Assembly (NCBI GenBank): GCA_037447655.1
Contig: JBBHKE010000877.1
Location: 1-39,871 of the forward strand
Reading direction: 5' to 3'
DNA from: Zygnema cylindricum
Lineage: Eukaryota; Streptophyta; Zygnematophyceae; Zygnematales; Zygnemataceae
DNA length: 39,871 nucleotides
Made by a program: the position numbers and the translations under genes. The notes beneath the pieces are model-generated. The model worked only from the letters and a program-made list of their open reading frames with translations, did not search any database and was not told the DNA's origin. Of this stretch, positions 30,345 through 39,871 are shown in pieces. Position 1 is the first letter of the stretch. Each line of letters begins with the position of its first letter.

Positions 30345-31454
30345 TAGTGGAACTTAGATAACAATTCTTGTTATCGCTAACAGTTTGTGTTAAATAGGTA
30401 ACCATTCTTGTTAGCGCTAACAGTTTGTGTAAGTTAGATAACAACTTGTGTTATCGCTTACAGTTTGCGTAAGTTAGGTAACAATTTCTGTTATCGCTAA
30501 CACTTTGTGTAAGTTTGGTAACCATTCTTGTTAGCGCTAACAGTTTGTGTAATTTAGGTAACAATTCTTGTTATCGTTAATTGTTTGTGTAATTTAGGTA
30601 ACAATTCCTGTTAACGCTTACAGTTTGTGTAATTTAGGTAATAATTCTTGGTTTCGCGAAGTGTTTGTGTAAGTTAGGTAACCTTTTTTTTTAGCGCTAA
30701 CATTTTGTGTACTTTAGGTAACAATTCCTCTTATCGCTAACATTTTATGTGAGATAGGTAACCATTTTTGTTAGCGCTAATAGTTAATGTACTTTAGGTA
30801 ACAATTCTTGTTATCGCTAACAGTTTGCGTAAGTTAGGTAACAATTCCTGTTATCGCTAACTATTTGTGTAATTTACAATACAATTTTTGTTATCACTAA
30901 TAGTTTGTGTAAGTTAGGTAACAATTCTTGTTATCGCTAACAGTTTGCGTAAGTTAGGTAACAATTCCTGTTATCGCTAACTGTTTGTGTAATTTACAAT
31001 ACAATTTTTGTTATCACTAACAGTTTGTGTAAGTAAGGTAACCCTTCTTGTTATTGCTAATAGTTTGTGTAATTTAGACAACAATTCTTGTTATCGCTTA
31101 TTGTTTGTGTAATTTAGGAACCAATTCTTGTTATCGCTAACAGTTTTTGTAATTTAGAAATAACAATTCTTGTTATCGCTAAGTGTTTGTGTAATTTATG
31201 TAACAATACTTGTTATCGTTAACAATTTGTATAATTTAGGTTAATATTTTTGTTATCGCTAATAGTTTGAGGAATTTAGGTAACAATTCTTGTTATGGCT
31301 AACAGTTTGTGTAAGTTAGGTAACCATTCTTGTTAGCTCTAACAGTTTGTGTAATTTAGGTAACTATTCTTGTTATAGCTAACTGTTTGTGTAACTTAGG
31401 TAACCATTCATGTTAGCACTAACATTTTGTGTAATTTAGGTAATAATTCTTGTT

Positions 31455-31575
31455 ATCGCTAACTATTTGACCTGTAACATTTATTAATTTAGGTAACAAT
31501 TTTGTTATGCTAACTATTTGTAATTTAGTAAATTTTTTGTTATCTCAGTTTGGTAAGTAACAATTCGTTTATGTA
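31455..31575 (+). repeat. Indel-rich disturbed patch in satellite
   Basis: Monomer lengths collapse and vary here (TTTGACCTGTAACATT, TTTTGTTATGCTAAC, TTATCTCAGTTTGG), unlike the surrounding 40-bp regularity. It may be local decay or an assembly-consensus error. Confidence 0.6.
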
Positions 31576-32339
31576 AGTTAGGTTACCATTTTTGTTAGTG
31601 CTAACAGTTTGTGTAAGTTAGATAACAATTCGTTTTATTGCTGACTGTATGTGTAATTTAGGTGACAATTCTTGTTATCACTAACTGTTTGTGTAATTTA
31701 GGTAACAATTTTTGTTAGCGCTAACAGTTTGTGTATTTTAGGTAACAAATATTGTTATCGCTAACTGTTTGTGTATTTTAGGTGACAATTCCTATTAACG
31801 CTAACACTTTGTGTAATTTAAGTAACAATTCTTATTATCGCTAACCGTTTGTGTAATTTAGGTTACCATTCTTGTTAGCGCTAATTGTTTTTGTAATTTT
31901 GATGACAAATCTTGTTATCGATTACAACTTGTGTAAATTAGGTAACCATTCTTGTTATAGCTAACTATTTGTGTAATTTAGGTAAGAATTCTTGTTATCG
32001 CTAACAATTTGTGTAAGTTAGGTAACAATTCCTGTTATCGCTAACTGTTTGTTTAATTAAGGTAACAAATCTTGTCATTGCTAAGTGTTTATGTAATTTA
32101 GGTAAGAATTCTTGTTAACGCTAACAATTTGTGTAATTTAGGTTGTAAAAGTTGTTAGCGCTAACTGTTTGTGTAATTTAGATAACAACTCTTGTTATCG
32201 CTAACAATTTGTGTAATATAGGAAACAATTATTGTCATCGCTAACTGTTTTTTTAGTTTAGGTAATAATCTTTGTTGGCCAGAGTTTGTGTAATTTATGA
32301 AACAATTCCTGTTATCACTAACTGTTTGTGTAATTTAGG

Positions 32340-32470
32340 TAACATTTTGTTATCGCTAAACTATTTTTCCTGTAATTTAGGGTTAAATTCCTGATATCGC
32401 TAACACCTGTGTAAGTTAGGTAACATTCATTTAGCGCAATAGCCTGTGGTGCGCTAACAACTGTAATTTA
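32340..32470 (+). repeat. Second indel-rich patch in satellite
   Basis: Irregular units, including AATAGCCTGTGGTGCGC and truncated cores, lie between regular 40-bp monomers. The type of irregularity resembles that at 31455-31575. Confidence 0.6.
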
Positions 32471-34532
32471 GGTAACAATTCTTGTTATCGCTAACAGTTT
32501 GAGTAATTTAGGTAACAATTCTTTTTATCGCTAACATTTTGTGTCAGTTAGGTAACCATTTTTGTTAGCGCTAACAGTTTGTGTACTTTAGGTTACAGTT
32601 CCTCTTATCGTTAAGTGTTTGTGTGAGTTAGGTAACCATTTTTGTTAGCGATAACAGTTTGTGTACTTTAGGTAACAATTATTGTTATCGCTAACAGTTT
32701 GTGTAAGTTAGGTTACCATTCTTGTTAGCGCTAACAGTTTGTGTAAGTTAGGTAACAATTCTTATTATCGCTAACAATTTGTGTAACTTAGGTTACAATT
32801 TTTGGTATCGCTAACTGTTTGTGTAATTTAGGTTACAAATTTGTGTAATTTAGGTAACAATTATTGTTATCACTAACAGTTTGTGTAAGTTAGGTAACCA
32901 TTCTTGTTAGCGCTAACAGTTTGTGTAAGTTAGATAACATTTCTTGTTATCGCTAACTGTTTGTGTAATTTAGGTAATAATTCTTGTTAACGCTAACAAT
33001 TTGTGTAATTTAGGAAACAATATTTGTTATCGCTAAGTGTTTGTGAAATTTAGGTAATAATTCCTGTTATCGCTAACAGTTTGTGTAATTTAGGAAACAA
33101 TTCCTTTTATCGCTAACAGTTTGTGTAATTTAGGTAATAATTCTTGTTATCGCTAACTGTTTGTGTAAGTTAGGTAACAATCATTGTTAGCGCTAAGAGT
33201 TTGTGTACTTTAGGTATCAATTCCTGTTATTGCTTACAAATTGTGTAATTTAGGTAACAATTCTTATTGTCCGTTATCTGTTTTTGTAATTTAGGTAACA
33301 ATTATTGTTATTGCTAACTGTTTGTGTAATTTAGGTAACAATTTTTATTATCGCTAACAGTTTGTGTAATTTAGGTAACAATTCTTGTTATCGCTAACAG
33401 TTTGTGTAACTTAAATAACCATTGTTGTTAGCATTAACAATTTGTGTAAGTTAGAAAACAATTCATGTTATTGCTAACTGTTTGCGTAAGTTAGGCAACA
33501 ATTCTTCTTAGTGCAAACAGTTTGTGTAATTTAGATAAGAATTCATGTTATCGCTAACTTTTTGTGTAATTTAGGTATCAATTCTTGTTATTGCTAACAG
33601 TTTGTGTAAGTTAGATAACAATTCCCGTTAGAGCTAACCGTTTGTGTAAGTTAGGTAACAATTCTTGTTATCGCTAACAGTTTGTGTAAGAAAGGTAACC
33701 ATTATTGTGAGGCTAACAGATTGTGTAATTTAGGTAACAATTCTTGTTATCGCAAACTGTTTGTGTAATTTAGGAACAATTCTTGTTATCGCGAACTGTT
33801 TGTGTAATTTAGGTAACAATTCTTATTATCGCTAATAGTTTGTGTAATTTAGGTAACAATTCTTGTTATCGCTAACAATTTGTGTAATTTAGGTAACAAC
33901 ACTTGTTATCGCTAATAGTTTGTGTAAGATAGGTAACCATTTTTGTTAGCATTAACAGTTTGTGTAAGTAAGATAAAAAATTTTGTTATCGCTAACAATT
34001 CGTGTAATTTAGGTTACAATTCCCGTTATCGTTAATAGTTTGTGTAATTTAGGGAAAAATTATTGTTATTGCTAATTGTTTGTGTAATCTAGGTAACAAT
34101 TCTTATTAAAGCTAACAATTTGTGTAATTTAGGTGACTATTCTTGCTTTCGCTAACAGTTTGTGTAATTTAGGTAACAATTCTTGTTATCGCTAACAGTT
34201 TGCGTAAGTTTAATTACAATTTCTGTTATCGCTAACAGTCTGTGTAAGTTACGTAACCATTATTGTTAGCGCTAACAATTTGTTCAAATTAGGTAACAAT
34301 TCTTGTTATCGCTAAGTGTTTGTGTAATTTAGGTAACAATTTTTGTTATCGCTAACAGTGTGTATAAGTTAGGTAACAATACCTGTTAGCGCTAACAGTT
34401 TGTGTAAGTTAGGTAACCATCATTGTTAGCGCTAACAGTTTGTGTACTTTAGGTATCAATTCGTGTTATCGATTATAGTTTGTGTTATTTAGGTAACAAT
34501 TCTTATTGTCGCTAACTGTTTGTGTAATTTAG

Positions 34533-35168
34533 ATAAGAAGTCATGTTATCGCTAATTGTTTGTGTAATTTAGGTAAAAATTCTTGTTATCACTAACACTT
34601 TGTGTAAGTCAGATAACAATTCTCGTTAGAGCTAACAGTTTGTGTAAGTAAGGTAACAATTCCTATTATCGCTAATTGTTTGTGTAAGTTAGGTAACCAT
34701 TATTGTGAGGCTAACAGTTTGTGTAATTAAGGAACAATCCTTGTTATCGGGAACTGTTTGTGTAATTTAAGTAACAATTCTTATTATCGCTAATAGTTTG
34801 TGTAATTTAGGTAACAATTCTTGTTATTGCTTACAGCATGTGTAATTTAGATAAGAAGTCAAGTTATCGCTAATTGTTTGTGTAATTTAGGTTACAATTC
34901 TTGTTATCACTAACCCTTTGTGTAAGTTAGATAACAATTCGCGTTAGAGCTAACAATTTGTGTAAGTAAGGTAACAATTCCTGTTATCGCTAACAGTTTG
35001 TGTAAGTTAGATAACCATTATTGTGAGGCTAACAGTTTGTGTAATTAAGGAATAATCCTTGTTATCGCGAACTGTTTGTGTAATTTAGGTAACAATTCTT
35101 ATTATCGCTAAAAGTTTGTGTAATTAAGGTAACAATTATTGTTATCGCTAATAGTTTGTGTAATTTAG
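34533..35168 (+). repeat. 318-bp higher-order unit in two tandem copies
   Basis: ATAAGAAGTC at 34533 recurs at 34851. Both copies share AGAGCTAAC, GTGAGGCTAACAG (34705 and 35023), AATCCTTGTTATCG and a Y-GAACTG unit. The period is eight monomers minus 2 bp. The rare GTGAGGCTAAC marker also occurs at 33707 and 36977, so related units are dispersed in this array. Confidence 0.85.
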
Positions 35169-36383
35169 GGAAAAATTCTTGTTATCGCTAATTGTTTGTG
35201 TAATCAAGGTAACAATTCTTATTAAAGCTAACAATTTGTGTAATTTAGGTAACCATTCTTGTTTTCGCTAACACTTTGTGTAATTTAGGTAACAATTCCT
35301 GTTATCGCTAACAGTTTGTGTAATTTCGGTAACCATTCTTGTTAGAGCTAACTGTTTGTGTAATTTAGATAACAAATCATATTATCGCTAAGAATTTGTG
35401 TAATTTAGGTAACAATTCTTGTTTTCGCAAACAGTTTGTGTAAGTTACGTAACATTTCCTGTTCTCGCTAACAGTTTATGTAAGTTAGGTAGCAATTCTT
35501 GTTATCGCTAACAGTTTGTGTAAGTTAGGTAACCATTATTGTTAGTGCTAACTGTTTGTGTTAGTTAGATAACAATTCCTGTTATCGCTAAATGTTTGTG
35601 TAATTTAGGTAACAATTCATATTATTGCTAACCATTTGCGTAAGTTAGGTAACAATTTTTGTTATTGCTAACAGTTTGTGTAAGTTAAGTAACCATTCTT
35701 GTTAGCGCTAACAGTTTGTGCAAATTAGGTAACAATTCTTGTTATCGCTAACTATTTGTGTAATTTAGGTAACAATTCTTGTTAATGCTAAGAGTTTGTG
35801 TGATATAGGTAACAATTCTTGTTATCGCTAATTGTTTGTGTAAGTTAGGTAACCATTATTGTTAGGCTAACAATTTGTGTACTTTAGATAACAATTCCTG
35901 TTAGCGCTAACTGTTTGTGTAATTTAGGTAACAATTATTATTATCGCTAATAGTTTGTGTAATTAAGGTAACAATTCTTGTTATCGCTATCAATTTGTGC
36001 AATTTAGGTAACAGTTCTTATTATCGCTAACAATTTGTGTAATTTAGGTAAAAATTCATGTTATCACTAACAGTTTGTGTAATTAAGGTAAGAATTCTTG
36101 TTATCGCTAACAGTTTGTGTAATTTAGGAAACAATTCCTATTATCGCTAACTGTTTGTGTAAATTAGGTAACATTTTTTGTTATCTCTCATTGTTTGTGT
36201 AATTTAGATAACAAATCATGCTATCGCTAACAGTTTGTGTAACTTAGGTAATAATTCTTGTTATCGCTAACAATTTGAGTAATTTAGGTAGTAATTCTTG
36301 TTATCGCTAACTGTTTGTGTAATATAGGTAACAATTCCTGTTATCGCTAACAATTTGTGTAATTTAGGTAACAATTCTTGTAG

Positions 36384-36934
36384 TCGCTAACTGTTTGTGT
36401 AATTTAGGTAACAATTCTTGTAGTCGCTAACAGTTTGTGTAACTTAGGTAACAATTCTTGTTATCGCTAACAATTTGAGTAATTCAGGTAGCAATTCTTG
36501 TTATCGCTAACTGTTTTTGTAATTTAGGTAACAGTTCCTCTTATCGCTAACAATTCGTGTAAGTTAGGTAACAATTTTGGTTATCGCTAACACTTTGAGT
36601 AATTTAGGTAATAATTGTTGTATCGCTAACAGTTTGTGTAATTTAGGTAACAATTCTTGTTATCGCTAACAGTTTGTAACTTAGGTAACCATTGTTGTTA
36701 GCCCTAACAATTTGTGTAAGTTAGATAACAATACCTGTTATTGCTAACAGTTTGCATGAGTTAGGCAACAATTCCTTTTAATGCAAACATTTTGTGTAAT
36801 TTAGATAAGAATTCATGTTATCGCTAACTGTTTGTGTAATTTAGTTAACAATTCTTGTTATCGCTAACACTTTGTGTAAGTCAAATAACAATTCCCGTTA
36901 GAGCTAACAGATTGTGTAAGTAAGGTAACAATTC
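36384..36934 (+). repeat. 551-bp satellite segment, first copy of a long-distance duplication
   Basis: Matches 39321-39871 at an offset of exactly 2,937 bp with only a few substitutions. Shared rare variants include TTCAGGTAGCAATTC, AATTTTGGTTATCGC, a 2-bp shortened unit, TTAGCCCTAAC, TTTTAATGCAAAC and GTAAGTCAAATAAC. The duplication continues beyond the window on the right copy. Confidence 0.93.
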
Positions 36935-39320
36935 ATGTTATCGCTAACAGTTTGTGTAAGTTAGGTAACCATTATTGTGAGGCTAACAGTTTGTGCAATT
37001 TAGGAACATTTCTTGTTAACGCTAATAGTTTGAGTAATTTAGGAAACAATTTTTGTTATCGCTAACAGTTTGTGTAAGTTAGGTAACAATTCTTATAATC
37101 GCTAACTATTTGTGTAATTTGGGTAACAATTCTTGTTAACGCTAAGAGTTTGTGTAATTTAGGTAACAATTCCTGTAAGAGCTAGCAGTTTGTGTAATTT
37201 CGGTAACAATTCTTGTTATCGTAAACTGTCTGAGTAATTTAGGTAACAGTTCCTGTTATCGCTAACTATTTGTGTAATTTAGGTAATATTTCTTGTTATC
37301 TCTAACTGTTTGTGTAATTAAGGTAAGAATTCTTGTTATCGCTAACAGTTTGTGTAATTTAGGAAACAATTCTTGTTATCGCTAACTGTTTGTGTAATTT
37401 AGGTAACATTTCTTGTTATCTCTAATTGTTTGTGTAATTTAGGTTATAAATCTTGTTATCGCTAGCTGTTTGTGTAATTTAGGTTATAAATCTTGTTATC
37501 GCTAACATTTTGTGTGTAATAGGTAACAATTATACTTATCGCTAACTCTTTGTGTAATTTAGATAACAAATCATGCTATCGCTAACAGTTTGTGTAATTT
37601 ATGTAAAAAAAATTTGTTATCGCTAACAGTTTTTTTAAAATTTAGGTAACAATTCTTGTTATCGCTAATTGTTTGTGTAATTTAGGTAACAATTCTTGTT
37701 ATCGCTAACAATTTGTGTATTTTAGGTAATAGTTCTTGTAGTCGCTAACTGTTTGTGTAATTTAGGTAACAATTATTGTTATCGCTAACAGTTTGAGTAA
37801 TTTAGGTAACAATTTTTGTTATTGCTAACGGGTTGTGTAACTTAGGTAACCATTTTTGTTAGCCCAAACACTTTGTGTAAGTTAGATAACAATTCTTGTT
37901 ATTGCTAACAGATTGAGTAAGTTAGGTAACCATTATTGTTAGCGCTAACATAATGTGTAATTTAGGTTACAATTCTTGTTATCGCTAACAGTTTGTGTTA
38001 TTTAGGTAACAATTGTTACTATCGCTAACAGTGTGTGTAATTTAGGTAGCGATTCTTGTTATCGTTAACAGTTTGAGTAAGTAAGGCACCAATTCCTGTT
38101 ATCGCTAACAGTTTGTGTAAGTTAGGTAACCATTATTGCTAGCGCTAACAATATGTGTAATTTAGGTTACAATTCTTGTTATCGCTAACACTTTGTGTAA
38201 TTTAGGTAACAATTCTTGTTATCGCTAACTGTTTGTGTAATTTAGGTAACGATTCTTGTTATCGCTAACAGTTTGTGTAAGTTAGGTAACCATTTTTGTT
38301 AGCGTTAACAGTTTGTGTTAGTTAAATAAAAATTCTTGTTATGGCTAACAATTTGTGTAATTTAGGTCACAATTCTTGTTATCGCTAACTGTTTGTGTAA
38401 TTTAGTTAACAATTCTTACTAACGCTAAGAGTGTGTGTAATTTAGGTAACAATTATTGTTATCGCTAACATGTGTGTAATTTAGGTAACAATTTTTGTTA
38501 TCGCTAACAGTTTGAGTAATTTAGGTAACAATTCTTGTTAACGCTAATTGTGATTGTAATTTAGGTAACAATTATTGTTATCGCTAACATGTGTGTAATT
38601 TAGGTAACGATTCTTGTTATCGCTAACAGTTTGTGAAAGTTGGGTAAACATTCTTGATATCGTTAACAGTTTGTGTAATTTATGTAAAAATTCCTGTAAT
38701 TGCTAACTGTTTGTGTAATTCCGATAACAATTCTTGGTATCATAAACTTTCTGAGTAATTTAAGTAACAATTCTTGTCATCGCTAACAGTTTGTGTAATT
38801 TAGATAACTAATCATGTTATCGCTAACAGTTTGTGTAATTTAGGTAACAATTCTTGTTATCGCTAACAGTTTGTAAAATTTAGGTAACAACTATTGTTAT
38901 CGCTAACAGTTTGAGTAATTTAGGTAACAATTCTTGTTATCACTAAAAGTTTAAGTAATTTAGGTAACCATTGTTGTAATCGCTAACAGTTTGTGTAAGT
39001 TAAGTAACCATTCTTGTTAGCGCTAACAGTTGTGTATGTTAGATAACCATTCTTGTTAGCGCTAATAGTTTGCGAAATTTAGGTAAGGATTCTTGTTAGC
39101 GCAAACAGTTTGTGTAATTTTGATAACTATTCTTGTTATCGCTAACTATTTGTGTAATCTAGGTAACAATTCTTGTTATCGCTAACTGTTTGTGTAATTT
39201 AGGTAAATAATTTGTGTAATTTAGGTTACAATTCTTGTTATCGCTGACAGTTTGTGTAATTTAGGTAACAATTCCTGTTAGCGCAAAGTGTTTGTGTTAT
39301 TTAGATAACAATTCTTGTTA

Positions 39321-39871
39321 TCGCTAACTGTTTGTGTAATTTAGGTAACAATTCTTGTAGTCGCTAACAGTTTGTGTAACTTAGGTAACAATTCTTGTTA
39401 TCGCTAACAATTTGAGTAATTCAGGTAGCAATTCTTGTTATCGCTAACTGTTTGTGTAATTTAGGTAACAGTTCCTGTTATCGCTAACAATTCGTGTAAG
39501 TTAGGTAACAATTTTGGTTATCGCTAACACTTTGAGTAATTTAGGTAATAATTGTTGTATCGCTAACAGTTTGTGTAATTTAGGTAACAATTCTTGTTAT
39601 CGCTAACAGTTTGTAACTTAGGTAACCATTGTTGTTAGCCCTAACAATTTGTGTAAGTTAGATAACAATACCTGTTATTGCTAACAGTTTGCGTGAGTTA
39701 GGCAACAATTCCTTTTAATGCAAACATTTTGTGTAATTTAGATAAGAATTCATGTTATCGCTAACTGTTTGTGTAATTTAGTTAACAATTCTTGTTATCG
39801 CTAACACTTTGTGTAAGTCAAATAACAATTCCCGTTAGAGCTAACAGATTGTGTAAGTAAGGTAACAATTC
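39321..39871 (+). repeat. 551-bp satellite segment, second copy (cut by window end)
   Basis: Near-identical to 36384-36934, so the true duplicated length is at least 551 bp. If the offset is a tandem period, it implies a 2,937-bp higher-order unit (about 73 monomers). Confidence 0.93.

Larger units (their letters stand above)
30340..39871 (+). repeat. 40-bp satellite array, plus orientation (about 238 monomers, continues past window)
   Basis: Same monomer and strand as 10701-24461, dominated by the GTTATCGCTAAC core and TTAGGTAAC. It contains several higher-order duplications and two irregular patches. The array runs to the last base, so its end is not seen. No gene-like sequence. Confidence 0.98.

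Noticed and set aside
5185-39871. CRISPR-like array (short regular repeats)
   Set aside because: Direct head-to-tail monomers with no unique spacers; every part of the 40 bp repeats. Eukaryotic retroelements are embedded in it.

Overview
The window is non-genic, AT-rich eukaryotic repeat DNA. I found no host gene, tRNA or rRNA. It holds one tandem satellite family (40-bp monomer, about 25.7 kb, roughly 640 copies, near 65% of the window) and LTR retrotransposons of the Ty1/copia superfamily (order protease, integrase, RT, RNase H). This suggests a centromeric, pericentromeric or other heterochromatic block; that is inference. The organism cannot be fixed. A primer-binding site matching the anticodon arm of initiator tRNA-Met (as in Drosophila copia, yeast Ty5 and Volvox Osser) fits several eukaryotic lineages.

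Layout. (1) 1-5184, minus strand: copia element 1. The window starts inside its 3' LTR. It has one ancestral gag-pol frame broken by at least nine stops, one clear frameshift and an RNase H deletion. (2) 5185-7617: satellite in minus orientation. (3) 7618-8755: minus-strand LTR with an adjacent polypurine tract; 8767-9665: unrecognised non-coding spacer; 9666-10700: a related LTR on the plus strand. The two LTRs form a large imperfect inverted repeat. (4) 10701-24461: satellite, now in plus orientation. (5) 24462-30339, plus strand: complete copia element 2, with 818/815-bp LTRs (TGTTG...CAACA), 5-bp target-site duplication ACATT, and a gag-pol frame broken by one frameshift and three nonsense codons. 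All visible catalytic motifs remain. (6) 30340-39871: satellite in plus orientation, continuing past the window end.

The main structural point is symmetry. Reading outward from about 9 kb in either direction gives LTR, then satellite, then a full copia element. On each arm the retroelements and the satellite share one orientation. The satellite strand flips across the head-to-head LTR pair. The satellite also shows nested higher-order organisation: a 9-monomer 360-bp unit in tandem, a 318-bp unit, a 516-bp-offset duplication and a 551-bp near-identical copy 2,937 bp away.

The copia family is unusual in two linked ways. The Gag reading frame begins inside the LTR, and the primer-binding site right after the LTR is itself translated as Gag. 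In addition, PPT-plus-TGTT sequences recur inside the LTRs, which suggests that U3 boundaries have moved through alternative plus-strand priming.
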